This document shows positions 26,668 to 35,172 of a stretch of 64,000 bases of DNA, one piece after another. The notes below the pieces were generated by a model. That model searched no databases. It was not told the DNA's origin and saw nothing but the letters and a program-made list of their open reading frames with translations. This DNA is from Nitrospira sp. GTDB lineage: Bacteria; Nitrospirota; Nitrospiria; Nitrospirales; Nitrospiraceae. The stretch's first letter is position 1, and each line of letters opens with the position of its first letter. The DNA lies in the NCBI GenBank assembly GCA_019636875.1, contig JAHBWR010000005.1:1-64000 (forward strand), given 5' to 3'. A program made the translations under genes and the position numbers.

Positions 26668-29322
26668 ATGCCTGATGCCATAGAGCCAAGGAAAACTCTG
26701 TACCTGATCGACGGTAGCGCCTATATTTATCGGGCCTTCTTCGCCCTACCGGCCCTGAACAATTCAAAAGGCCTCCAGACCAACGCCGTTTACGGCTTCA
26801 TGACTACCCTCCTCAAGATTATTCGCGAACACAAGCCGGACGGTCTTGCCGTGGCCTTTGACGAAAAAGGCCCGACAATCCGACATGAGGAATTCAAAGA
26901 ATATAAGGCGCAGCGACCGCCGATGCCGGACAGCATGCAAGCGCAGATCCCATACATTCATCGGGCAGTGGAGGCGCTGAACATTCCCGCCGTGAAGCAG
27001 GCCGGATATGAAGCGGACGATCTGATCGGCACACTGGCTAGGCAGGCAGAGCAAGCCGGCTACGACATTGTGATTGTCACCGGTGATAAGGACATGTTGC
27101 AGTTACTGACCACTCACGTTCGCATCTACGATCCGGTGAAAGACAAGTGGTCAGGCGAGCCGGAATGCGTCGCCAAGTTCGGTGTCGAGCCTGGACGCGT
27201 GGTTGAAGTTATGGGGTTGATGGGAGATGCCAGCGACAACATTCCCGGCGTGAAAGGCATCGGAGAGAAAACCGCCATCAAGCTAATCACGCAGTTCGGA
27301 ACGATCGACGAGCTACTGCGTCGGCTCGACGAGGTCGCACCCGCTCGAATCAAGACGCTCCTCACCGACCAGGCAGAGAATGCGCGGCTCAGCCGGAAAC
27401 TGGCAACCATCGATACACAAAGCCCTGTTGAATTTCATCCGGACTCTTACCGAATCCAACCGCCACATGACGCGCACTTGACCGAACTGCTGCGGGAGCT
27501 CGAATTTACGTCGCTGCTCAAGAGCCTACAATCATCGCCGAAGCAATCAGACTCGAAGACACAGGCCATCATCATCGAAGACGAAGCGACGGCCCAACGA
27601 TTTGTCAGTGGTTTACCGGAAAAGACGCCGCTCGGCGTGCACTGTTTGTTGGCCGGCCAACCAAGCGTCCACGCAGACCTGCTCGGCCTGGCCCTCTCCA
27701 CCGAAGGCCAAACAGCCTTTATTCCGATCGACGTGCACACCTTCATGCGACCGATCCTCCCACTCCTACACGACACACACAGGACCAAAGTCGTGCACGA
27801 TCTCAAAGGCACCCTGCTGGCCTTCCACCGAATCGGCGTCAACCTGGCCCCTCCCTACATAGACACGATGGTCGGGGACTATTTGCTGAATCCGAATCGC
27901 CGTGACCATAGCCTCGAGACAATCGCCGTAGAACGATTGGGTGAGCGATTGAGTTCACGAAGTCATGAACAAACCAAGACACGGTCGCTCTTTGAGATTG
28001 ATACCGGCTCCCGTGAAACGGCAGCAACCGCTGCAAGTACCTTACCGAAGCTCGGCTCGATCCTGACCGCGCAGTTGAAAGCGCAAGGGAGCTTGAAACT
28101 GTTCACCGACGTTGAGATGCCGCTTGTGCCGATCTTGGCTGACATCGAGCGGAATGGGTTCCTCCTGGATGTGGAAGGGCTTCACGGACTGAGCAAGGAA
28201 CTCGAACGAGAACTCGATCGCATGATGGAGACCATCGCCGGAATCGCCGGCGGCGAGTTCAACATCAATTCACCGAAACAACTCGCGACGGTCCTCTTCG
28301 ACAGACTCGGGTTGAAGCCGATCCGCAAGACAAAAACGGGCTACTCCACCGATGAAGATACCTTGACGCAACTCGCCACGCATCATGAGCTGCCCGCGCA
28401 AATTCTCAATTACCGAAGTCTCAGCAAGCTCAAGTCGACCTATGTGGATGCGCTCCCCGAACTTATCAGGCCGGAGACGAAGCGGCTCCACACCTCCTTG
28501 AACCAGACCGTCGCCGCCACGGGACGCCTCTCCTCTACCGATCCCAATCTCCAAAATATCCCCGTCAAAGGCGAGTATGGCCTGCGCATCCGCGAAGCGT
28601 TTATTGTCCCCAAAGGTCATGAGCTCTTCTGCGCGGACTATAGCCAGATCGAGCCGCGCATTCTCGCCCATCTTTCACACGATCCCCATTTGCTAGACGT
28701 GTTCACAAAGGGAGAGGATATCCACATGGCCACGGCCATGGAGATCTTCGGCCTCCCATCCAGTCAAATCACTAGAGACATGCGCCGCGCCGCCAAGACC
28801 GTCGTATTCGGCATCGTCTACGGCATCAGTCCGTTTGGCCTGTCACAGAACCTGGGTGTATCCCATGCCGAAGCCAAGAAATATATCGACACCTTCTTCG
28901 AAAAGTTTGCGGCGGTGCGAGCCCTCATGGATCAGAACATCGCCGAGGGACGAGAGAAGGGTTACACCACGACCATTCTCGGCCGCCGACGGCCGATTCC
29001 CGAACTTCAAAGTGGGGATCCTGCACAGCGTGGCTTCGGCGAGCGCATGGCGGTTAACAGCCCCATCCAAGGTTCTGCCGCGGACCTCATCAAAGTGGCC
29101 ATGATCAACGTGCACAAAAAGCTCCACGAGGAGCTGCCACACGTGAAGATGATCCTCCAAGTCCACGACGAACTCATCTTCGAAGTACCAGACCATGACC
29201 TGGAGGACGCAAAGCGGTTGGTGAAGGAAGAAATGGAAGGCGTCGGGACACAGCTAGGCTTGTCAGTACCGCTTAAAGTGGACTTAGGTGTCGGCAAAAA
29301 CTGGCGGGTTGCGCATCCATAA
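26668..29322 (+). CDS. polA: DNA polymerase I
   Basis: 884 aa. 5'-nuclease domain (1-300: LIDGSAYIYRAFFALP, YEADDLIGT, VTGDKDMLQL, GVKGIGEKTA), a 3'-exonuclease-like domain (about 305-490), and a family-A polymerase domain (490-884: TGRLSSTDPNLQNIP, DYSQIEPRILAHLS, QVHDELIFEV). In the middle domain the expected DxE of ExoI is absent (LGVHCLLAGQ) and the Asp of the ExoII NLKYD block is replaced (HDLKGTLL), so proofreading is probably lost, as in Taq-type enzymes. Replication/repair gap filling. Confidence 0.96.
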   Translation: MPDAIEPRKTLYLIDGSAYIYRAFFALPALNNSKGLQTNAVYGFMTTLLKIIREHKPDGLAVAFDEKGPTIRHEEFKEYKAQRPPMPDSMQAQIPYIHRAVEALNIPAVKQAGYEADDLIGTLARQAEQAGYDIVIVTGDKDMLQLLTTHVRIYDPVKDKWSGEPECVAKFGVEPGRVVEVMGLMGDASDNIPGVKGIGEKTAIKLITQFGTIDELLRRLDEVAPARIKTLLTDQAENARLSRKLATIDTQSPVEFHPDSYRIQPPHDAHLTELLRELEFTSLLKSLQSSPKQSDSKTQAIIIEDEATAQRFVSGLPEKTPLGVHCLLAGQPSVHADLLGLALSTEGQTAFIPIDVHTFMRPILPLLHDTHRTKVVHDLKGTLLAFHRIGVNLAPPYIDTMVGDYLLNPNRRDHSLETIAVERLGERLSSRSHEQTKTRSLFEIDTGSRETAATAASTLPKLGSILTAQLKAQGSLKLFTDVEMPLVPILADIERNGFLLDVEGLHGLSKELERELDRMMETIAGIAGGEFNINSPKQLATVLFDRLGLKPIRKTKTGYSTDEDTLTQLATHHELPAQILNYRSLSKLKSTYVDALPELIRPETKRLHTSLNQTVAATGRLSSTDPNLQNIPVKGEYGLRIREAFIVPKGHELFCADYSQIEPRILAHLSHDPHLLDVFTKGEDIHMATAMEIFGLPSSQITRDMRRAAKTVVFGIVYGISPFGLSQNLGVSHAEAKKYIDTFFEKFAAVRALMDQNIAEGREKGYTTTILGRRRPIPELQSGDPAQRGFGERMAVNSPIQGSAADLIKVAMINVHKKLHEELPHVKMILQVHDELIFEVPDHDLEDAKRLVKEEMEGVGTQLGLSVPLKVDLGVGKNWRVAHP

Positions 29323-29346
29323 TCCACAATTTCTATGAGGTGACCT

Positions 29347-29604
29347 ATGCTGACCATACGAATCTCTGTCGCGTGGATGATAGCTGCTCTCAGCCTTGGG
29401 GCCTTGGGGCTCGTACTCGTCCTTGGCCAACCCTTCACCGTCAAGGCGCAGGAGCCGAAACGGTTTCAGTATCGGATCATCGAGGTGCTCCCCGACACTC
29501 AGAATATGCAAACCAAGTTGAACGAATTTGGTGCGGCTGGCTGGGAACTCGTCTCGGTATCAATGGGGGATATGACTGAGCCGAGGCTGATTTTTAAGAA
29601 GTGA
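29347..29604 (+). CDS. DUF4177-like small anchored protein
   Basis: 85 aa. Membrane or signal segment (residues 5-30), then a short domain FQYRIIEVLPDTQNMQTKLNEFGAAGWELVSVS, typical of DUF4177. Function unknown. A GAGGTG ribosome site precedes the ATG. 24 nt after polA. Confidence 0.78.
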   Translation: MLTIRISVAWMIAALSLGALGLVLVLGQPFTVKAQEPKRFQYRIIEVLPDTQNMQTKLNEFGAAGWELVSVSMGDMTEPRLIFKK

Positions 29605-29648
29605 CGCTTGCGGCGTAATAGGGCCAACAACCTTCAGGAGAGTCCCTG

Positions 29649-29966
29649 ATGAGGAAAGTCTTCGTCTCTCAGAATTTGATCGAGGTCGAGATGCGCAAGG
29701 AGCGGCTTGAGCAGGTCGGCATCCAGTGCATGATCAAGAATCAACGCTTATCTGGACTTGCGGGGGAGATTCCCTTTGCGGAGATTTTCCCCGAACTCTG
29801 GGTCATCCAAGACGAGGATGCCTATCGGGCGCGGCAAGTCCTCGACGAAGAGTTGATCTCACAGCCATCAAACCCTGACGCCTGGGTATGTGCCGGATGT
29901 GGAGAACAGCACGAGAGCCAATTTTCCAAATGTTGGAAGTGTGGACAGGAAAGCGTATCTCTGTGA
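29649..29966 (+). CDS. DUF2007-like protein with C-terminal zinc ribbon
   Basis: 105 aa. Residues 1-70 (MRKVFVSQNLIEVEMRKERL, then ELWVIQDEDAYRARQVLDE) match the DUF2007 putative signal-transducing family. Residues 79-100 form a zinc ribbon CAGC...CWKC. CAGGAGAG precedes the ATG. Likely a small regulatory or binding protein. Confidence 0.8.
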   Translation: MRKVFVSQNLIEVEMRKERLEQVGIQCMIKNQRLSGLAGEIPFAEIFPELWVIQDEDAYRARQVLDEELISQPSNPDAWVCAGCGEQHESQFSKCWKCGQESVSL

Positions 29967-30148
29967 TGGGGTAAAGCGTCAACACCCGTACTCGATCACT
30001 TCTTCCCGCCCACAAGATTCCAACCTGACCGCGCTAGCGTCAAACCCTTCTCACCAATGAGCTTCCCCATGGGTGACGCACAAAGATGCGACACCTAGAA
30101 CCGGTCTGTACCCTATACAGAAAACGAGACCATCGGCCTTCAATCGAT

Positions 30149-30397
30149 CTACGGCTTCTGGCCGCTTTCATCCGCCTTTTTCAAACAGTCGTTAAACGCG
30201 AGTCGTTGTTGAACGAACGACCAGAACATTTTGTACCGATTGAGCGCGTCCAACTCCTCCACGTATTCCTTACACTGCTTCTCCTTCCACGGTTCGACGT
30301 TGTCCGGTGGCGCGGTCACAATCCATGCTCCCCCGATAAGGGCTGTCACCCCTAGCACCGCGCTTGCGATAATCACCATTCCTGTCTTGCCAATCAT
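30149..30397 (-). CDS. Hypothetical single-pass membrane protein
   Basis: 82 aa from the ATG at 30397. One hydrophobic helix (about 6-27) followed by a soluble charged tail with two cysteines (KQCKEYVEEL ... FNDCLKKAD) that could form a disulfide in the periplasm. Not recognised. AGAGGG ribosome site upstream; lies 75 nt downstream of the tRNA gene on the same strand. Confidence 0.55.
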   Translation of the reverse strand: MIGKTGMVIIASAVLGVTALIGGAWIVTAPPDNVEPWKEKQCKEYVEELDALNRYKMFWSFVQQRLAFNDCLKKADESGQKP

Positions 30398-30472
30398 GAA
30401 TCCCTCTTTCGGTACGTTGAAGGTCAAAAAAACCAGACAAGTCATGGTTGACTCGTCTTTACCTGCTGAACC

Positions 30473-30562
30473 TGGTGCCGGAGACCGGGATCGAACCGGT
30501 ACGGACCTTGTGAGTCCGAGGGATTTTAAGTCCCTTGCGTCTGCCTATTCCGCCACTCCGGC
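30473..30562 (-). tRNA. tRNA-Leu (anticodon UAA)
   Basis: The 90-nt minus strand folds as a class II tRNA: acceptor GCCGGAG / CTCCGGC, D-arm GTGGCGGAATAGGC, anticodon stem AGGGA / TCCCT with loop CTTAAAA (anticodon TAA), a long variable arm, T-arm GGTTCGATCC, discriminator A and an encoded CCA. It reads UUA leucine codons. Confidence 0.96.
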
Positions 30563-30728
30563 AAGAGGGCGGATTTTAACATAGCGGATCCGTCCCCACA
30601 GCCACTTTTATCATGGCCCCATACCCGCCCGTGAACATGCAAAAGATATCGAGGTTGCGCTACAATGCGATGATTCGTATTAGTGAAACGATGCACGATA
30701 GTGAGGTAGGCCGCTGCGACCATACGGT

Positions 30729-31319
30729 TTGCGCTTTTTGGGCGTGCTTTTCTTACTCACAACAGCCCTGCCTTCATCAGCAGACGGGCAGGAAGCGGTC
30801 CTCGATATCCTCCCGCTCCGCCCGTTCAGTTTCGACGTGTCATTCAACGATCGCACCTTTGCGCCTACTCGTCGAGTCATCTCCGTTCAAGCAGGCATCA
30901 CGGCACTTCGCTATGGTCCGCTCGAATTAAGAGGCATCTATCAGTATTACAGTCACCATACCCCTACTTTCACCACCGACCAGCATTCGCTGTACGCCAA
31001 TCCCCGCTGGAACAATTTCATCGATTTATTGGACTTCCCCAACGGCAAACCACTCAGTCGCATTATTCGACATGTTTTATTCGGACCGTTGGAGCACCGG
31101 GCGGTACCGTATGTCGGAGCCATGCTGGGTGGAACTCTGCCGGGAAGAGGAGCACTTTCACCGGGCTACCTGTACGGAGGACAGATCGGCGTACGGTTTC
31201 CTGTCGTCCAAGGATTTTCGGTCGATATGGGACTGCAGTACACACGATTCGAGATTGATTTCCAGGGCAAGTCCGACTTGTCACGGCAATGGCTCTTCAC
31301 CATTGGGGTTCGGTTTTAA
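30729..31319 (+). CDS. Predicted outer-membrane beta-barrel protein
   Basis: 196 aa. Signal peptide (about 1-20), alternating amphipathic strands and a C-terminal Phe (LFTIGVRF), the usual outer-membrane insertion signal. Size and the opening VISVQAGITALRYG recall PagL-like lipid A deacylase barrels, but I cannot show catalytic residues, so the family stays open. The start codon is TTG at 30729; no ATG or GTG fits a signal peptide, and an in-frame stop lies just upstream. Confidence 0.65.
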   Translation: MRFLGVLFLLTTALPSSADGQEAVLDILPLRPFSFDVSFNDRTFAPTRRVISVQAGITALRYGPLELRGIYQYYSHHTPTFTTDQHSLYANPRWNNFIDLLDFPNGKPLSRIIRHVLFGPLEHRAVPYVGAMLGGTLPGRGALSPGYLYGGQIGVRFPVVQGFSVDMGLQYTRFEIDFQGKSDLSRQWLFTIGVRF

Positions 31320-31365
31320 ACGGCTGGCGATTAATCCGTCGAGAGACTAAGAGAGGATACGGGGC

Positions 31366-32397
31366 GTGAACCTTCGCACTGTCAAAAGACTTTTTGCCAC
31401 GCTTCTTCTGACGATGCCGAGCATCTTTCTACAAGGATGCGGGCTTGTGTATGATGCCGTTGATCGTATACATCCGCTGACACGCGACGAATTATCATCG
31501 ATCTGTGCAAGGGGGCGATTGCACGTCGGTATCGCCGTGGAGCCATTTCGTCCATTTGTCTTCCATGCCGTGTACACTGACGCAGGCATTCGAGTCACAG
31601 GCTTAGATATCGAATTGATCCGAGAGGTCGCCGCCGCATTGACCTCACATTGTCATGGCCCACATCCGATCGTTCCGACTTTGCACGTGACTCGCTTTCC
31701 CGATCTCTTCATCAAAATGAACGAAGGGCAGCTCGATTTATTTGTCTCGTCGGTGAGCGGGACCGTTCCCGGAACGAGGCCAGCTGGCTTGTGGTTTTCA
31801 GCTCCCTATTTTCGTGACGACGGTATCGCCGCGATCATACAAAGGCCGGAGGTGGCTCAACATGTCATGGCAGAATTTCAAACACAAGGCGGCCATCATG
31901 ATACGCTAACAGCTGTTCAGCATGGCCTCAACGGCTTGACCGTGGCGGTACAGAAAGGCCGATCAGCACACCTCTATGCCCAAGCCAACCTCAAGGGAGT
32001 CCACTTAGTCATTTGCGATTCGATTCCCGCTGCGATCGAAACCGCCGATCCACGTATCGATGTCATCCTCTCTGAACAATCTATTCTCGAGTACGTGACA
32101 AAACGAGTCTGGCAACACTGGCACCTCCTGACACGCACCGACGGAATCCCCTTGATGCTGACCCACGCAGATTTCTCCATCGTCACGAGCGATGAGCATA
32201 GGCGATTACAATGGTTTCTCAACAACCTGCTCTTTCACTTAGAAGAATCAGGACGGTTGACCCAGATGCGAACGCGCTGGATCGATGAAGAATACGCCCC
32301 CACGAGGCGAGCCACCACAGAAGGGTTGCCGCTCGAAGTCACGCAGGTGCCAGACCATTATGATCAGGGGCAATGCCGCTTGGCGGAGGACTCATGA
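31366..32397 (+). CDS. Solute-binding family 3 lipoprotein
   Basis: 343 aa. Lipoprotein signal with lipobox LQGC (Cys 25), then a periplasmic binding protein type II fold of the amino-acid family: GRLHVGIAVEPFRPFVF, GLDIELIREVAAALT, FPDLFIKMNEGQLDLFVSSV, and YFRDDGIAAI. No ABC permease or ATPase adjoins, so it may be a sensor-like or orphan binding protein rather than a transporter part. The heme protein gene follows at 32414, 16 nt after the stop. GTG start. Confidence 0.85.
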   Translation: MNLRTVKRLFATLLLTMPSIFLQGCGLVYDAVDRIHPLTRDELSSICARGRLHVGIAVEPFRPFVFHAVYTDAGIRVTGLDIELIREVAAALTSHCHGPHPIVPTLHVTRFPDLFIKMNEGQLDLFVSSVSGTVPGTRPAGLWFSAPYFRDDGIAAIIQRPEVAQHVMAEFQTQGGHHDTLTAVQHGLNGLTVAVQKGRSAHLYAQANLKGVHLVICDSIPAAIETADPRIDVILSEQSILEYVTKRVWQHWHLLTRTDGIPLMLTHADFSIVTSDEHRRLQWFLNNLLFHLEESGRLTQMRTRWIDEEYAPTRRATTEGLPLEVTQVPDHYDQGQCRLAEDS

Positions 32398-32413
32398 CAA
32401 AACGGAGGGGTCC

Positions 32414-33160
32414 ATGCCCGTACCCTTGAAGCTATTCCTCCTGTTCGGTCTATTGTGGCTGTTCGTCTATTCCCCAAACAGCTGGGCGCAGACCGCTCAC
32501 AAGGAAACCGAGCGAACTGCCGAATTGCTGGCCACCCTCCTGGACGCCGGACGTGTCGTTGTCGAGGAACATCAACCCTTGATCAACGATCCACGAAAAG
32601 GTGATAAAGGCTTCTCACCCGGCGTCTTTGAGCGGCTGGTCCTCGCTGAATTCTTTCGCCAGTCTCAGATCGACCTGAAGAGCTCCGCTTCTTCATTGCC
32701 TCCCCATACACGAGATCTGTTGATGCGACTGCTCCACGCCAGTAAGGAGGTCGTAGCGGATGCGCAATTTGTGATCAATCAACGAGGGATCGGATATAAG
32801 AACTTTATCCCGGCCACCTTCGGAAGCCAAGCTGCACGGAGGTTTTCCAAGCAATCGCTGGTCACCATAAAACAGACGACGCTCGATCCGAGAAACCTGC
32901 AAAACGCGCCCGACGCATACGAGGAAACGGTCCTGACGCGGCTTGCCCACCAACCGGCCTCACCCACACCGATCGTCGAATGGGTCAACGGTGGACGGTT
33001 ACTCAGGGCGATGATGCCGATCTACTATTCAGAAGATTGCCTGATGTGCCACGGAAACCCAAAAGGGATCCTTGATATCTCCGGCTACCCAAGAGAGGGC
33101 GCTCAGGCAGGCGATCTTGCCGGTGCCATCAGCATTCAAATCCCCGCGGACCATCGGTAG
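32414..33160 (+). CDS. Periplasmic DUF3365 c-type heme protein
   Basis: 248 aa. Signal peptide (about 1-25, ends SWAQ). The body matches the Tll0287-like/DUF3365 sensor-like domain: helical N-terminal part with NQRGIGYKNFIPATFG and a heme-attachment motif CLMCH at 209-213 with GNPKG behind it. Such proteins bind heme c covalently in a PAS-like fold and are proposed redox or gas sensors. Start at 32414 with GGAGGGG upstream. Probably co-transcribed with the solute-binding lipoprotein. Confidence 0.88.
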   Translation: MPVPLKLFLLFGLLWLFVYSPNSWAQTAHKETERTAELLATLLDAGRVVVEEHQPLINDPRKGDKGFSPGVFERLVLAEFFRQSQIDLKSSASSLPPHTRDLLMRLLHASKEVVADAQFVINQRGIGYKNFIPATFGSQAARRFSKQSLVTIKQTTLDPRNLQNAPDAYEETVLTRLAHQPASPTPIVEWVNGGRLLRAMMPIYYSEDCLMCHGNPKGILDISGYPREGAQAGDLAGAISIQIPADHR

Positions 33161-33226
33161 CAGATCCAGCCGCAACGGAGAAGGAACACAACGGGTGGAT
33201 CTGCCACCGATGATCGTCAGCGGGAA

Positions 33227-33496
33227 TCAATTCATGACAGCGGCGAGTTGTGGAGTCCGCTCTTCACAATTATTGACAATCGGTGGCTTATGGTCGAACG
33301 CGACCTTCACACCGGACTTGACGGCTCTTCCCCACCGATTGGTCTGCGCCTGTGCCTTCCGAGCATATCGGCTGATACTCCGACGTGCATCAGACCCAGT
33401 CTGTGGAGCGAAGAGGAGCCCCAGTCCCGCTCCGATGACGGCTCCACCAACGATGCATGCAGCTGCCTTGGCGACGTACTTCCCCTGCTCCGACAT
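33227..33496 (-). CDS. YtxH-like small protein
   Basis: 89 aa. Hydrophobic glycine-rich N-terminal helix (AACIVGGAVIGAGLGLLFAPQTGSD) followed by a basic helical tail, typical of YtxH-domain proteins, which are often stress-linked. GGGAGG ribosome site upstream of the ATG at 33496. Confidence 0.75.
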   Translation of the reverse strand: MSEQGKYVAKAAACIVGGAVIGAGLGLLFAPQTGSDARRSISRYARKAQAQTNRWGRAVKSGVKVAFDHKPPIVNNCEERTPQLAAVMN

Positions 33497-33943
33497 GGTG
33501 AACCTCCCTCATAATGGTGATGATGTAGCGGACAACCATCCAAATGTGCTTCTGCCGAATGTGTATCAGCATGCTTTGTGCCAGCTGGGGGCATGGCTAA
33601 CGGTCGGCGATTTCCTCGGAAAATCAACGAGGCGACGCACGCTGATTAGAAGTGACAAATATTGGGTCTCTTTTTCACGACAGAGGAAGGCACAGCCGTT
33701 TCAGAAATCCAACACCTCTACACCTTGAATCCTGGGAAATGATTTGTAGGCAAGGTTTTCCCAGGACTCTGTCCCAATCATCCTGTTCATTGCAGACCCG
33801 CTTGCATTGATTCGTGAGCCCCCGTATGATCCGTCGGCAATGCTGCTTCATGAGTCACAGAAAAGGCACCTATTACCACCGTATCCTGAAGTTGTTCAGA
33901 ATACGAACGATGCCATTCGGAGCACACTCCTGACAGAGAATAC
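33497..33943. other. Intergenic stretch with one inverted repeat
   Basis: About 450 bases between ytxH-like and lgt. The only structure I see is an inverted repeat CCTGGGAAA / TTTCCCAGG at 33731-33739 and 33757-33765 (17-nt spacer). No gene recognised. Confidence 0.4.
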
Positions 33944-34756
33944 ATGAGTTCACTAGCCTCGATACCGTACCCAAATATCGATCCCGTCATTGTTGCTCTG
34001 GGTCCCATTCAATTGCGGTGGTATGGACTGATGTACCTGATCGGCCTGACGGCGGCCTATTTTTTGATTCAGCACAAGGTGAGCCGTAAGGGGCTGGAGA
34101 TCAGGAAGGACCAGATCTATGACATGGTCGTCTACGCAGCCTTCGGCGTGTTCTTGGGTGGGCGGATCGGGTATACGCTCTTCTACAACTTTTCCTATTA
34201 CATCGAGAACCCTCTGAAATTGCTCGCAGTTTGGGAGGGAGGAATGTCCTTCCACGGTGGGCTCATCGGAACAATTATCGCACTGATCTGGTTTAGCCGT
34301 AGGCAAGGGATTCCTGCCTATACGATCGCGGATTTGGCGGCCTCCGTCACCCCGATCGGGCTAGGGTGCGGTCGCATAGGGAATTTCATCAATGGCGAGC
34401 TCTTTGGCCGGTCGACCGACATCGCGTGGTGTATGGTCTTCCCGACCGGAGGTCCGGTTTGTCGCCACCCCTCACAGCTATACGAAGCCATGCTGGAGGG
34501 GCTCACGTTGTTTGCGGTGTTGTGGTGGATCGATCGACGCCCGACTCCTCCCGGGACGATCTTCTGGACCTTTGTGACCGGGTACGGTACCAGCCGACTG
34601 ATCGTTGAACTCTTCCGTGAACCGGATCAACACCTCGGCTTCATCTTCGGCCCCATTACTATGGGACAGATTCTCTCCCTGCCGATGGTACTGATCGGAA
34701 TCATCATGCTCGTGCTGGGTTACCAGCGAGCCAGGCAAAAGCCTGCGTACTCATGA
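33944..34756 (+). CDS. lgt: Prolipoprotein diacylglyceryl transferase
   Basis: 270 aa, seven predicted membrane helices. Signature blocks WYGLMYLIGL, MSFHGGLIG, and GRIGNFINGELFGRSTD (essential Arg/Asn/Glu region). Transfers diacylglycerol from phosphatidylglycerol to lipobox cysteines; inner membrane. Relevant to the many lipoproteins in this window. Convergent with the zincin gene. Confidence 0.97.
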   Translation: MSSLASIPYPNIDPVIVALGPIQLRWYGLMYLIGLTAAYFLIQHKVSRKGLEIRKDQIYDMVVYAAFGVFLGGRIGYTLFYNFSYYIENPLKLLAVWEGGMSFHGGLIGTIIALIWFSRRQGIPAYTIADLAASVTPIGLGCGRIGNFINGELFGRSTDIAWCMVFPTGGPVCRHPSQLYEAMLEGLTLFAVLWWIDRRPTPPGTIFWTFVTGYGTSRLIVELFREPDQHLGFIFGPITMGQILSLPMVLIGIIMLVLGYQRARQKPAYS

Positions 34757-34776
34757 GAACACTGATCGATGCTCAT

Positions 34777-35154
34777 TCAGTAGGGCATTTCATCATCATC
34801 TAGGCCAACATGGTGCCCGAGTTCGTGCACCACCGTGTCGTACACCTCCTGAACCACTTCTTCCGGAGTCTCGCAGAGACGGAGAATCGGGCCGCAATAG
34901 ATGGAAATCCGTGGTGGTGGCTCACCACCCGGCCTGAAGAACGAATCGTCTGCCAGCGATTGGCCTTGATAGAGACCCAGTAAATCATCCTTCTCATCCA
35001 GCTCCAGATCTCGCAAGACGTCCTCAGGCGGCTCTTCTTCTACAACGACGGCAATGGACTCCATGAGCTTGGCGTAGGGAGGCGGGAGATCCCCAATAGC
35101 CTGTTGGACTAACTCTGCAAATGCTTCTGAAGAGATCGGTTCTCGTCGAGCCAT
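34777..35154 (-). CDS. Zincin-like metallopeptidase
   Basis: 125 aa. C-terminal HELGHHVGLDDDEMPY contains HExxH at 110-114 and a downstream acidic ligand, matching the bacterial zincin-like family (PF06262, DUF1025). Cytosolic, substrate unknown. Last gene of the leftward addBA run, 18 nt behind addA. Start chosen at MARREP. Confidence 0.88.
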   Translation of the reverse strand: MARREPISSEAFAELVQQAIGDLPPPYAKLMESIAVVVEEEPPEDVLRDLELDEKDDLLGLYQGQSLADDSFFRPGGEPPPRISIYCGPILRLCETPEEVVQEVYDTVVHELGHHVGLDDDEMPY

Positions 35155-35172
35155 GTTGAAAGTCCACAAACC

